Below, piece by piece: positions 6,408 to 14,636 of a stretch of 25,449 nt of DNA. The notes below the pieces were generated by a model. That model saw only the letters and a program-made list of their open reading frames with translations. It had not been told where the DNA came from and searched no databases. Origin of the DNA: Pseudobdellovibrionaceae bacterium (GTDB taxonomy: Bacteria > Bdellovibrionota > Bdellovibrionia > Bdellovibrionales > Bdellovibrionaceae); contig CANCBY010000012.1 in the NCBI GenBank assembly GCA_947374445.1, forward strand, positions 1-25,449, written 5' to 3'. Every line of letters starts with the position of its first letter. The stretch's first letter is position 1. The translations under genes were made by a program, and so were the position numbers.

Positions 6408-8408
6408 ATGAAAAACGACAAATCAGCCGACGAAAAATCACAAAAACCTAAAAAGAAACAAGGCCCCATCCGCACGGAAGCAGTGGTCCCATTCCTAATA
6501 GTTGCTGTTTTAGTGTGGGGATATTTTCATTTCTTATTCGATAAAAACATCAAATCTCTTCTCGAATACGGTGGCTACCAAATTATAGGAGCTGAGGTCG
6601 ACATCGCCACACTCGACACCAGCTTCTGGAATGCTAGCTTTAGAATGCAAGGCATTGAAATCACAAACTCTGAAAAGCCGAGCTCAAACATCATCAGAAT
6701 TGGTGACATTCGCTACGGCCTGCTTTGGGATGGCCTCCTACGAGCACGTTTTGTCGTGGATGAAATGGCTATTGAGCAAATCGAATTCAATACTCAACGC
6801 AGCCACCCCGGAAGAATAAAGCCCCCAGAGCCACCAAAACCAAAGTCGACTGAGCCGAGCGCCCTCGAAAAAGAAGGCAACAAACTAAAAAATGAAGCTC
6901 TTGAAAAAACCAAAGAGCAATACTCAGATAATATTCTCGGTGACGTTGCCTCAATGTTGAGTGGTACCAGCGGAGGAGACCAGATCAAAAATATTGAGAA
7001 CAGTCTTCCCTCAAAAGCAAAACTTCAACAGTTTGAAGTAGAGCTAAAGGCCAAACAAGATAAGTGGCAGACTAAACTAAAAACTCTTCCACAAGGACCC
7101 GAAATCCAGGCTCTCGGCGACCGCCTCAATAAAGTAAAAATCAAGGACTTCAAATCACCACAAGAGCTTCAAGACTCCTTAAAACAGATCGAAGTCATCT
7201 TTAAAGATGCCGACAGCAAAGTTAAAGCCGTACAAGCGACTAGCGACGAGTTCAACGCTGACTTCAAATCCATCGATCAAAACTTCAAAGAAATCGACGC
7301 CCAAGTTAAAAAAGATATTAAAGATTTAGAGGCTCGCTTTAAAATCCCCCAAATTGATGCCAAATCAATCACACGATCTCTTTTTTATCGATATATGGGG
7401 CCCTACTTAAACATGTTCAACAAATACAAATTGATGGCCGAAAAGTACATGCCTCCTAAAGTTTTAAGCCAAGTAAAGGGCCAAAATACAAACAAAGAGG
7501 ATTCTGAAATCGAAATCAAGCCGCACCCAAGAGCCAAAGGCGTTACCTATGAATTCGGAAGAGCAAATTCGTACCCTCTCTTTTGGATCAAAAACATTTC
7601 AATCAGCTCGCAAGCGGGAGCTACCAAAGAAGCCGGAAACATCAAAGGCCAGATCACAAATATAACCTCAAACCAAAAACTAATTGGAAAGCCAACCGTC
7701 GGAATAATAGAGGGCAACTTTCCAGGAATGAATGTCTCAGGCTTAGCAGCCAAGATTTCCCTCGACACTACAAACGAAGAAAGCCGCTTAGACTATGAGT
7801 TCAAAGTCGCCTCTTACCCCATCGATGGCAAAGAGTTAGTAAATTCTCCCGAAGCACATGTGGCCTTTAAAAAAGCTGAAGGAAGCATCAACTCGAGCGG
7901 ATCATTGATCGCTTTGAACACTTTTCAATTTAAACTCGAAAATCAAATTCAAAAAATTGAATATGATACTTCTGCAAAAAACGAAGTCGTCGACGTAATA
8001 TTGAAAGACGTTTTCAAAAACATTCCCATCGTCACACTTGAAGCCGACGGAAAAGGCGAACTCCCAGATCTTCCAATGAACCTCGACTCAAATCTTGGCC
8101 GCGAACTACAAAAAGGATTTGAAAAACAGTTGAAGAAACGAATCGACGAAGAAAAAGAAAAGCTACAGGCTGCAATTGACCAAGCCATAGGAAAACAAAA
8201 AGAACAAATCGAAGCCCAAATTTCAAAAGCAAAAAATCAATACGAAATCGAACTTAAAAAAATAAATGACCAAATCCAAACCCAAAAAAATCAAGCCAAC
8301 ACAAAGGTCGATGGCGCTAAAAAAGACGCCGAAAACCAAGCAAAAAAGAAGGTCGAAGGCGAAGGCAAAAAAGTCATCGACGACCTAAAAAACAAATTTG
8401 GTCTCTAG
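6408..8408 (+). CDS. TIGR03545 family protein, membrane-anchored AsmA-like with long coiled coils
   Basis: Protein of 666 residues. A lysine-rich cytoplasmic N-terminus (1-22) is followed by one membrane helix (about 25-44). The next ~80 residues ('GYQIIGAEVDIATLD', 'GIEITN', 'LWDGLLRARFVVDEMAIEQIEF') have the alternating strand pattern seen at the start of AsmA-type proteins. Residues about 150-330 are rich in Lys, Glu, Asp and Gln and predicted to be helical or coiled coil. A second beta-rich part (about 370-560) contains 'YPLFWIKNISIS', and residues about 560-660 form another highly charged coiled coil ending in 'NKFGL'. The body should lie in the periplasm. Pairing with a TIGR03546 gene supports the family call. 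Function is unknown; a role in lipid or envelope transport is speculative. Confidence 0.7.
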   Translation: MKNDKSADEKSQKPKKKQGPIRTEAVVPFLIVAVLVWGYFHFLFDKNIKSLLEYGGYQIIGAEVDIATLDTSFWNASFRMQGIEITNSEKPSSNIIRIGDIRYGLLWDGLLRARFVVDEMAIEQIEFNTQRSHPGRIKPPEPPKPKSTEPSALEKEGNKLKNEALEKTKEQYSDNILGDVASMLSGTSGGDQIKNIENSLPSKAKLQQFEVELKAKQDKWQTKLKTLPQGPEIQALGDRLNKVKIKDFKSPQELQDSLKQIEVIFKDADSKVKAVQATSDEFNADFKSIDQNFKEIDAQVKKDIKDLEARFKIPQIDAKSITRSLFYRYMGPYLNMFNKYKLMAEKYMPPKVLSQVKGQNTNKEDSEIEIKPHPRAKGVTYEFGRANSYPLFWIKNISISSQAGATKEAGNIKGQITNITSNQKLIGKPTVGIIEGNFPGMNVSGLAAKISLDTTNEESRLDYEFKVASYPIDGKELVNSPEAHVAFKKAEGSINSSGSLIALNTFQFKLENQIQKIEYDTSAKNEVVDVILKDVFKNIPIVTLEADGKGELPDLPMNLDSNLGRELQKGFEKQLKKRIDEEKEKLQAAIDQAIGKQKEQIEAQISKAKNQYEIELKKINDQIQTQKNQANTKVDGAKKDAENQAKKKVEGEGKKVIDDLKNKFGL

Positions 8409-8492
8409 TATCAGTTAGAGTCCAGCTTTTACCAAGCCAGCCTTAGATTCTACATCATCGTTTTGCCCTCTAACCTATAGCGGATAACGTTT

Positions 8493-8522
8493 CCTCGACA
8501 GAAGACTGTCGAGGTATTTTAT
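8493..8522 (+). terminator. Hairpin, possible terminator after the TIGR03545-like gene
   Basis: CCTCGACAG (8493-8501) and CTGTCGAGG (8506-8514) form a perfect 9-bp stem with an AAGA loop, followed on the plus strand by TATTTTATT. It starts 84 nt after the stop at 8408, a reasonable place for a terminator, though the T-tract is interrupted. The remainder of the 279-bp gap (8409-8687) shows no gene; only a weaker AAGTCGT/ACGACTT inverted repeat (8622-8649) is visible. Confidence 0.45.
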
Positions 8523-8687
8523 TGAAGTGAAAAATTAATTTCAGAACTTAATTGTAAGGCTGTTGCAAAGTCTAAATTTCGGACCAATTTGCAGCTAGAT
8601 AAGGTATATGCGGACAAGGTCAAGTCGTCGCTTCCACAGGTTACGACTTAATCTTGTTGTAAAAAATAAATACAACTAGCTTTCAAG

Positions 8688-9251
8688 TTACTTTGCAGTC
8701 AACGCCGACATAAAAGCGGCCGATTCATCTGTATGCCAATTAATTGAACCAATTATTTTTTTCACCAGCCTAAAATTTTTCCCCACAACAAAACTCTCCG
8801 GCAGACGATCTACTGAAAACTTTTTTGCAATACTATTGTCTTCATCCCAAACAATATGAATGTTGGCTGACGAAGCCTTTGGATAAGACTTAAAAAAAGA
8901 CTCCAAATCATCTTTGGTGTAATCAGCTGAGACCGCAAGCAATTCAACCTTCCCTCCCTGACTTTCAATCAATGAAATCAGCGAAGGCATCTCTTCTAAA
9001 CAAGGCCCACACCAAGAAGCCCAAAAATTAACAATTAATACTTTCCCTTTGAACTGTGAAGTATCCCCGCTAGTTCCATTGTATTCTTTGAACGCAAATT
9101 GAGGAATACCATTACTCTCAAAGCTATCAATTTGAACCAGCTGCGACTCACCTGAAGATGCACCAGCGTGAAAAGCCCACCATTTAAACAGCGCTAATAA
9201 AATCACACTGACAATAACTGTTGCAAAGGCAGGCTTCAAATAATCTCGCAT
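8688..9251 (-). CDS. TlpA/ResA-like membrane-anchored thioredoxin
   Basis: Protein of 187 residues from ATG 9251, preferred over the TTG at 9254 because GAGGGAG is then properly spaced. A hydrophobic N-terminal segment (about 7-27) without a clear cleavage site acts as a signal anchor, leaving the catalytic domain in the periplasm. 'VNFWASWCGPC' puts the redox pair at Cys81 and Cys84, 'EEMPSL' follows, and 'DRLPES' near 150 supplies the cis-proline, all standard for the TlpA/ResA/AhpC-TSA group. Such proteins reduce disulphides, for example in cytochrome c maturation. No cytochrome maturation genes are nearby, so the partner is unknown. It lies just beyond the ribosomal operon terminator and is probably transcribed separately. 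Confidence 0.88.
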   Translation of the reverse strand: MRDYLKPAFATVIVSVILLALFKWWAFHAGASSGESQLVQIDSFESNGIPQFAFKEYNGTSGDTSQFKGKVLIVNFWASWCGPCLEEMPSLISLIESQGGKVELLAVSADYTKDDLESFFKSYPKASSANIHIVWDEDNSIAKKFSVDRLPESFVVGKNFRLVKKIIGSINWHTDESAAFMSALTAK

Positions 9252-9300
9252 CAATCTCCCTCACCTTACGTCTTTAACTAAACATATTCGCTAATTTGCC

Positions 9301-9335
9301 CAAAAAAAAGCCCCGAGCTTTCGACTCAGGGCTTT
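9301..9335 (-). terminator. Intrinsic terminator of the ribosomal protein operon
   Basis: On the minus strand AAGCCCTGAG pairs with CTCGGGGCTT across a 7-nt loop (stem arms 9334-9325 and 9317-9308, one internal mismatch), followed by eight T residues (9309-9302). It lies about 27 nt past the rplQ stop codon. Stem and T-tract make it the clearest terminator in the window; it closes the S10-spc-alpha array. Confidence 0.88.
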
Positions 9336-9361
9336 AATACAAAAATATTCAAATAAATAAT

Positions 9362-9925
9362 TTAAGCTCTTGAAGCCTGTCTAGATTTCTTCTGCATTTG
9401 CTTAACTGATTTCTTTTTAGCAGCAACCAACTTAGCCGTTTTTTTAGCTACAGCTGATTTGATCGCCTGAGCCGATTTTGCATCAGCTTTATCAGTTCCT
9501 TTTGCCGATTTCTTTTTGCCGGCCTTCACTTCTGATTTAGCTGTTACAGTTCCGGCCTTAGTGTAATCGTAATCAACGAATTCAATAAACGCCATCTCAG
9601 CTGTATCACCAGGTCTACGACCAATTTTAATAATACGGGTGTAGCCACCTGGACGAGCTTTAAATCGCGGTGAAAGGTCAGACATAATTGTGCCAACAAC
9701 TTCAGGATTAGCAATTTTAGAAATCAACAGTCGTCGACTGTTCAAATTGTCTTTTTTCCCAATAGTTATAGCCTTTTCGATATGTCTGCGAAGCTCTTTT
9801 GCCTTATCAACAGTCGTAGTAATACGTCCATGCTCAACAAGGTTAATCATCAGACCTCTAAGCAATGCTTTTCGAGGTCCAGACTTACGACTAAATGTTT
9901 TAACTCTTCTTCTATGACTGCTCAT
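9362..9925 (-). CDS. rplQ: 50S ribosomal protein L17 with long basic C-terminal tail
   Basis: Protein of 187 residues. The first ~118 residues are standard L17 ('RRRVKTFSRKSGPRKALLRG', 'TTVDKAKELRRHIEKAITI', 'GGYTRIIKIGRRPGDTAEMA'), which sits on the large subunit near the peptide exit tunnel. Bacterial L17 is usually about 115-130 residues. Here the tail beyond about 125 is a low-complexity run of Lys, Ala, Ser and Gln ending in 'QASRA'. Such tails are known in some lineages and probably contact rRNA. It is the last gene of the array, 12 nt after rpoA, and is followed by the terminator at 9301-9335. Confidence 0.97.
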   Translation of the reverse strand: MSSHRRRVKTFSRKSGPRKALLRGLMINLVEHGRITTTVDKAKELRRHIEKAITIGKKDNLNSRRLLISKIANPEVVGTIMSDLSPRFKARPGGYTRIIKIGRRPGDTAEMAFIEFVDYDYTKAGTVTAKSEVKAGKKKSAKGTDKADAKSAQAIKSAVAKKTAKLVAAKKKSVKQMQKKSRQASRA

Positions 9926-9937
9926 AACTTTACTCGC

Positions 9938-10966
9938 TTACTGCTGTTCACGTTTAACAGGTGGTTGATTTGGATCCCATCCTGGAGGTGGCCATCCCTC
10001 GATTTTCATGCCTAAGCCAAGGCCCATTTCAGACAAAATTTCTTTAATTTCATTCAAAGATTTTCGTCCGAAATTTTTAGTCTTAAGCATTTCTGCCTCA
10101 GATTTTACGACCAGCTCACCAATGTATCTAATATTCGCATTTTTCAAACAATTTGCACTTCTAACAGACAACTCAAGGTCATCAACAGAACGAAACAAAT
10201 TTTCGTTCAATGTTGGAGAACGCATTTCTCGAGACTCTTCAACTGGTTCCAAAGTTTCATCAAAAGTAAGAAATATTTGAAGTTGTTCTTTAAGAATTTT
10301 TGAGCTCAAAGAAACAGACTCCTCTGGTTTCAATGATCCATCAGTCCAAACTTCTAAAACCAATGCATCGTAGTCTGTTCTTTGACCAACGCGCGCATTC
10401 GTTACAGTGTAGTTTACTTTACGAATTGGACTATGAAGCGCATCCACTGCAATATAACCCACTGGTAAATCTCCAGCTCGGTTTTCAGCAGAGTCGTATC
10501 CTCGACCAAAAGTAACAACAATCTCAGCACTGAAATTTGCATTCGCACTCAACGTAGCAATATGCTGATGAGGATTCAGAACTTCGATTTTATCAGAAGA
10601 CTGGATATCAGCAGCGGTCACTTTTCCAGGACCTTTTTTGCTAATTCTTAAAGTTTGAGGCTCAGAATTATACTGTCTGAATCTCACCTCTTTAAGGTTC
10701 AAAATAATATCCGTAACATCTTCCAATACATCTGGAAGAGTCGTGAACTCATGTAATACGCCCTCAAACTTCACAGCAGATACCGCTGAGCCCATCATTG
10801 AGCTAAGTAGTATTCTTCGAAGCGAGTTACCTAAAGTAACGCCATAACCGCGCTCTAAAGGCTTAATCGTAAAACGAGCGTAATCTTCTCGTAAGCTCTC
10901 ACGATCTACTTCATAACCCTTAGGTTTAATTAGATCTCTCCAAAATTTATAATAGTGCTCTTGCAT
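9938..10966 (-). CDS. rpoA: DNA-directed RNA polymerase subunit alpha
   Basis: Protein of 342 residues, normal length. The N-terminal dimerisation domain shows 'KPLERGYGVTLGNSLRRILLSS' in part ('GNSLRRILL'), followed by 'GVLHEFTTLPDVLEDVTDI', which contacts beta and beta-prime. The C-terminal domain (about 255-320) carries 'LELSVRSANCLKNANI' and 'NFGRKSLNEIKEIL', the helices that bind UP-element DNA and activators. The start 'MQEHYYKFWRDLIKPKGYE' resembles deltaproteobacterial RpoA. The tail 'WPPPGWDPNQPP' is Pro-rich. It is placed between rpsD and rplQ, as in the classic alpha operon. Confidence 0.98.
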   Translation of the reverse strand: MQEHYYKFWRDLIKPKGYEVDRESLREDYARFTIKPLERGYGVTLGNSLRRILLSSMMGSAVSAVKFEGVLHEFTTLPDVLEDVTDIILNLKEVRFRQYNSEPQTLRISKKGPGKVTAADIQSSDKIEVLNPHQHIATLSANANFSAEIVVTFGRGYDSAENRAGDLPVGYIAVDALHSPIRKVNYTVTNARVGQRTDYDALVLEVWTDGSLKPEESVSLSSKILKEQLQIFLTFDETLEPVEESREMRSPTLNENLFRSVDDLELSVRSANCLKNANIRYIGELVVKSEAEMLKTKNFGRKSLNEIKEILSEMGLGLGMKIEGWPPPGWDPNQPPVKREQQ

Positions 10967-10990
10967 TTTTAAGCCCCCAGAGGTTTTAAA

Positions 10991-11617
10991 TTATCTTGAG
11001 TAGTACTCTACGATCATATTCTCTTCTACAGCCAAAGAAACTTCATCACGAGCAGGAGTTTCTTTTACTGTTCCTTTAAAGTGAGCATGATCAGCATCTA
11101 ACCAAGAAGGAACGCTACGTCGAGAAACAGCCTGTATTGCACCCAAAATTTTATTCATTTCGCGGCTGCCTTGAGCAATCTCAACTACGTCACCTTTTTT
11201 TACTGAGTAGCTAGGTATATTAACTCTTTTGCCGTTCACAAGAATATGATTGTGACTGACAAGTTGACGAGACTCTCGTCGCGAGTTTCCAAAGCCCAAA
11301 GCATAAATAACATTGTCTAAACGACTTTCCATAAGCTTCAAAAGAGCAACACCAGTTACATCTGCAGCGCGATCTGCTTTATGAACATAACCAACAAATT
11401 GCTTCTCAGAAACACCATAATAGCGCTTAGTTTTTTGTTTTTCTCGCAATTGCAAGGCAAACTCAGAAAACTTCAAGCGCGATTGGCCGTGCTGTCCGGG
11501 AGGATACGGTCTACGCTCAAATGAGCACTTGTCCGTATAGCAACGATCGCCCTTTAAAAACAATTTAACATTTTCTCTACGGCACATCTTACAAACTGAA
11601 TCATTAATGCAACTCAC
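10991..11617 (-). CDS. rpsD: 30S ribosomal protein S4 (zinc-type)
   Basis: Protein of 208 residues that binds 16S rRNA early in small-subunit assembly. Cys9, Cys12, Cys26 and Cys31 ('VCKMCRRE', 'RCYTDKC') form the zinc site of the C+ form. The S4 RNA-binding domain follows around 'MESRLDNVIYALGF' and 'ARQLVSH'-like 'RRESRQLVSHNHILVNGKR'. The first eight residues ('MSCINDSV') differ from the common 'ARYTGP' opening. In many bacteria S4 represses its own alpha operon, and rpsD sits just upstream of rpoA here, but I see no leader element I could assign to that. Confidence 0.97.
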   Translation of the reverse strand: MSCINDSVCKMCRRENVKLFLKGDRCYTDKCSFERRPYPPGQHGQSRLKFSEFALQLREKQKTKRYYGVSEKQFVGYVHKADRAADVTGVALLKLMESRLDNVIYALGFGNSRRESRQLVSHNHILVNGKRVNIPSYSVKKGDVVEIAQGSREMNKILGAIQAVSRRSVPSWLDADHAHFKGTVKETPARDEVSLAVEENMIVEYYSR

Positions 11618-11626
11618 AACAACTCC

Positions 11627-12028
11627 TTAAATTCTACGTCGTTTAGGTGGACGGCAACCATTATGAGGAACTGGTGTAATATCCTTCATTGACATCACTC
11701 GCATGCCAACAGCAGCTAAAGCTCTGATTGCCGGCTCTCTGCCCGCACCAGGTCCTTTGAGATAAACGTCAATAGATCTCATTCCAGATTCCATAGCTTT
11801 TTTTGCAGCATCTTCAGCAGTAACTTGAGCCGCAAATGGAGTTCCTTTTCTAGAACCTTTAAAGCCCATATGGCCAGCTGAAGACCAAGAAACAGTAGCG
11901 CCAGCAGGGTCTGTAATCGTTACGATTACATTACCAAAACCAGCTGATACATAGCAGTTACCTTGAGGTACGTTTTTTTTGATTTTCTTTTTTACGATCT
12001 TTTTATCGACCATTTTTTCAGTATTCAT
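11627..12028 (-). CDS. rpsK: 30S ribosomal protein S11
   Basis: Protein of 133 residues lying in the small-subunit platform near the Shine-Dalgarno helix. Core motifs are 'FGNVIVTITDPAG', 'WSSAGHMGFKGSRKGTPFAAQ', 'VYLKGPGAGREPAIRAL' and the C-terminal 'DITPVPHNGCRPPKRRRI', which binds rRNA. The start at ATG 12028 is supported by AGGAG 7 nt upstream; a second in-frame ATG at 12013 would remove five residues. The N-terminus is strongly basic ('KKIVKKKIKKN'). The gene is 9 nt upstream of rpsD. Confidence 0.97.
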   Translation of the reverse strand: MNTEKMVDKKIVKKKIKKNVPQGNCYVSAGFGNVIVTITDPAGATVSWSSAGHMGFKGSRKGTPFAAQVTAEDAAKKAMESGMRSIDVYLKGPGAGREPAIRALAAVGMRVMSMKDITPVPHNGCRPPKRRRI

Positions 12029-12049
12029 AACTTCTCCTCAACTGACCGA

Positions 12050-12424
12050 TTAAACGGCTTTCTTCTTATTAGCTACCGTTTTCTTAGGCCCTTTACGAGT
12101 TCTTGCATTCGATCTTGTATTTTGACCACGAACCGGCAAGCCTTTGCGATGACGAGTTCCACGAAAGCAATTTAAATCCATCAAACGCTTAATTGAAAGA
12201 CCAACTTCTCGGCGAAGATCACCTTCGACCTTGATATTTCCTTCAAGCATTCCACGGATTTTTGCAGTCAACTCATCTGTCATAGCTTCAGTTCGCATAG
12301 CATGCGGAATCTTTAGCTCTTCGCAAATTTGACGCGCTCTTGGGCGGCCAATTCCATAAATATATGTTAATGCAATTTCTACTCGCTTATTTCGCGGTAA
12401 ATCTACCCCAGCTAAACGTGCCAT
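12050..12424 (-). CDS. rpsM: 30S ribosomal protein S13
   Basis: Protein of 124 residues located in the head of the small subunit, where it touches P-site tRNA and bridges to L5. 'MARLAGVDLPRNKRVEIALT' is the standard opening, 'YIYGIGRPRA' the helix-turn segment, and 'RGTRHRKGLPVRGQNTRSNA' the signature near residue 90. The basic tail 'GPKKTVANKKKAV' reaches toward tRNA. The start lies only 2 nt beyond the rpmJ stop, the usual L36-S13 pairing. Confidence 0.98.
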   Translation of the reverse strand: MARLAGVDLPRNKRVEIALTYIYGIGRPRARQICEELKIPHAMRTEAMTDELTAKIRGMLEGNIKVEGDLRREVGLSIKRLMDLNCFRGTRHRKGLPVRGQNTRSNARTRKGPKKTVANKKKAV

Positions 12425-12426
12425 AA

Positions 12427-12540
12427 TTAACCTTGCCTCTGCTTATGTTTGGTGTTTTCACAAATCACACGTATTACACCCTTACGCTTAATGATCTTAC
12501 ATTTGTTACAGATCTTTTTTACCGACGGACGAACTTTCAT
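12427..12540 (-). CDS. rpmJ: 50S ribosomal protein L36
   Basis: A 37-residue gene found by reading the minus strand from ATG 12540 to TAA 12427. It begins 'MKVRPSVKKICNKCKIIKRK' and has a zinc ribbon made of Cys11, Cys14, Cys27 and His32, so this is the zinc-binding form of L36. GGAG precedes the start by a few nucleotides. It lies 2 nt upstream of rpsM, as in most bacteria. The 141 bp upstream, between it and adk, contain neither map nor infA. Confidence 0.96.
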   Translation of the reverse strand: MKVRPSVKKICNKCKIIKRKGVIRVICENTKHKQRQG

Positions 12541-12681
12541 ATTCTTCTCCAACCCGCAGGATTAGCCTCGCAAGTTATTGATATTGTTTAACTATTTAAA
12601 AATCAGATGCAAAAAAACACAAACGGCTCGCAAAATTAACATTGGCATCAAGAAATGTCTATATAATTGAACATAATTAAA

Positions 12682-13317
12682 TCAGATTACTGATTTTAAA
12701 ATATCAAATACACTTTCAGAGCTCTGATTCCCATCAATTTCAACATACCGGCCAAGTCCCTTATAATAGGACCTGAGAGGAAGCGTATTGTCTTCGTATG
12801 TCTTCAACCTTGTAGCTATTACATCCTTTTTGTCATCGTTCCTTTGAACAACTTCACTGCCACAAAGATCGCATACAGCATCGACATTTGTGGGCTTACT
12901 TTGGATGTGATAGACAGCCCCACATGATTTACAAACCCTACGTCCTGTCAATCTTACAAGTAACTCCTCTCGAGGCACTTCTAAGAAGATAGCTTTTCCT
13001 ATTTCCATATTACGCAAACTTAGCATCTTCCCTAAGGCTTCTGCCTGCGCCACGGTTCTAGGAAAACCATCGAGGATAAAATTTTTATTACCTATATTAC
13101 TCAAAACCTCATCAACCATATCAATAACTATGGAATCTGGGACAAGAGCCCCTTTATCCATAAATTTTTGAGCTTCAATCCCAAGCGCAGTTTTGTTCTT
13201 AATTGCAGTACGAAACAAATCACCAGTGCTAATTTGAAACATTCCAGCTTTTTCAACAAGCAAGCTAGATTGAGTTCCCTTACCAGCACCCGGAGCGCCA
13301 AAGAGGACGATGTTCAA
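12682..13317 (-). CDS. adk: Adenylate kinase (zinc-lid type)
   Basis: Protein of 211 residues that interconverts AMP plus ATP and two ADP. The P-loop 'GAPGAGKGTQ' (7-16), 'ISTGDLFR' AMP-binding segment, 'LDGFPRTVAQAEAL' and the lid are all present. The lid carries four Cys ('CKSCGAVYH' and 'CDLCGSE', about 130-153), so it should bind zinc, unlike the enterobacterial enzyme. The start is TTG 13317, overlapping the secY stop as TTGA (13317-13314); GGAGGG lies about 9 nt upstream. The secY-adk coupling is conserved in many bacteria. Confidence 0.96.
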   Translation of the reverse strand: MNIVLFGAPGAGKGTQSSLLVEKAGMFQISTGDLFRTAIKNKTALGIEAQKFMDKGALVPDSIVIDMVDEVLSNIGNKNFILDGFPRTVAQAEALGKMLSLRNMEIGKAIFLEVPREELLVRLTGRRVCKSCGAVYHIQSKPTNVDAVCDLCGSEVVQRNDDKKDVIATRLKTYEDNTLPLRSYYKGLGRYVEIDGNQSSESVFDILKSVI

Positions 13318-14636
13318 TATTGAACCCTCCGGCTACGAATTTTCGCACCTTTTAAAAAGCCATCATACTTTTGATTGATCATATAAGATTGAATCTGTTG
13401 AGTTGTGTCTAATGCAACACCAACTAATATCAACAGGCTAGTTCCACCGAAATAGAACGGAACATTTGCCATACTGATTAAAATTCCAGGCAAAATACAA
13501 ACAACACTTAAATAGATAGCTCCGCCAACATTCACTCTGTCTAAAACTTTTTGAATGTAATCAGAAGTGTTTTTTCCCGCTCGAACATTCGGTATGAAGC
13601 CGCCGTATTTTTTTAAGTTTTCAGCAACTTCAACAGGATTGAAAACAATCTCTGTATAGAAAAAGCAAAAGAAAACAATCAGAGAAACAAAAAGAACATT
13701 GTAAATTGTTCCGCTTGGGCTCAAAGACTCTTGCAGAGACTTCAGCCATGGCGAGTGAACAAACTGGGCCATAGTAGCAGGAAACATAAGTAAAGAACTT
13801 GCAAAAATTGGAGGTATTACACCAGAAAAATTAATTTTAATTGGCAAGTGACTAGAAGGCGTAGCCATCGCTTGCATGCCGGAACCCTTTTGAGAATACT
13901 GGATAGAAATTCTTCTTTGCCCGACCTCCATAAAAATAACCGCTGCAATAATTGCAACCATCATAATAATGAGTAGCAACGCAACAGCAGAACTCATTTC
14001 ATTATTTTTCAATAATGTAAAAAGCTTAGATGCCCCACTTGGAATTGAAGCTGCGATACCCGTAAAAATAATTAAGCTAGAGCCATTTCCTATGCCTCTT
14101 TCAGTAATTTGTTCACCAAGCCACATAATAAAGCATGTCCCAGCACAAAGAGTAATCACGGTCATTACTTGAAAAGGTATAAAGGCCACTACAGGTGAAA
14201 TTACCAACGACTTACCATCTGGAGATGTTGAATTCATTAGCCAAGTGCTAATTCCGTATCCCTGAATTACAGCGAGAACCACAGTTGAATATCTAGTGTA
14301 TTGATTTATTTTTCTACGCCCATGCTCGCCTTCTTTTTTCAAAGCCTCCAAAAATGGAACAGCAGAAGTAAGCAACTGAAAAATAATTGAAGCAGAAATA
14401 TAAGGCATGATGCCTAAGGCAAAAACACTAAATTGCGAAAGAGCTCCGCCGGTAAAAGTATTAAATAAACCAAAGATTCCAGCACTCTGCGCCTGAAAAA
14501 AAGCCATAACGGCGCTGCTATCAACGCCAGGAGTAGGAACATGAACCCCAACTCTATAAACAGCCAGAATACCGAGAGTAAATAAAACCCTCTTTACCAA
14601 ATCCGAATGCTTTGATGAATCGCCGCCGTTTGCCAC
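13314..14636 (-). CDS. secY: Preprotein translocase channel subunit SecY
   Basis: Protein of 440 residues with about ten hydrophobic membrane helices, the channel of the Sec translocon in the inner membrane. 'GVHVPTPGVD' after the first helix, 'LGIMPYISASIIFQLL' near helix 2, 'GIGNGSSLIIFTGI', and 'GVIPPIFASSLLMFPA' are strongly conserved SecY segments. 'KKYGGFIPNVRAGKNTSDYI' marks the cytoplasmic loop that contacts SecA and the ribosome. The start is GTG 14636, overlapping the rplO stop by one base (TAGTG), which supports coupled translation. It lies between rplO and adk as usual. Confidence 0.98.
   Translation of the reverse strand: MANGGDSSKHSDLVKRVLFTLGILAVYRVGVHVPTPGVDSSAVMAFFQAQSAGIFGLFNTFTGGALSQFSVFALGIMPYISASIIFQLLTSAVPFLEALKKEGEHGRRKINQYTRYSTVVLAVIQGYGISTWLMNSTSPDGKSLVISPVVAFIPFQVMTVITLCAGTCFIMWLGEQITERGIGNGSSLIIFTGIAASIPSGASKLFTLLKNNEMSSAVALLLIIMMVAIIAAVIFMEVGQRRISIQYSQKGSGMQAMATPSSHLPIKINFSGVIPPIFASSLLMFPATMAQFVHSPWLKSLQESLSPSGTIYNVLFVSLIVFFCFFYTEIVFNPVEVAENLKKYGGFIPNVRAGKNTSDYIQKVLDRVNVGGAIYLSVVCILPGILISMANVPFYFGGTSLLILVGVALDTTQQIQSYMINQKYDGFLKGAKIRSRRVQY

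Noticed and set aside
8622..8676. Inverted repeats AAGTCGT/ACGACTT and GTTGTA/TACAAC near the end of the TlpA-like gene
   Set aside because: Short stems with long loops and no clear T-tract; possible but not distinguishable from chance.
8601..8680. Short 23-codon plus-strand frame starting near 8609
   Set aside because: No ribosome site and no similarity I recognise; arginine-rich chance frame.
12679..12696. 7-bp inverted repeat AAATCAG/CTGATTT at the end of adk
   Set aside because: AT-rich, no U-tract on the transcribed strand, and partly inside the coding end; too weak for a terminator.
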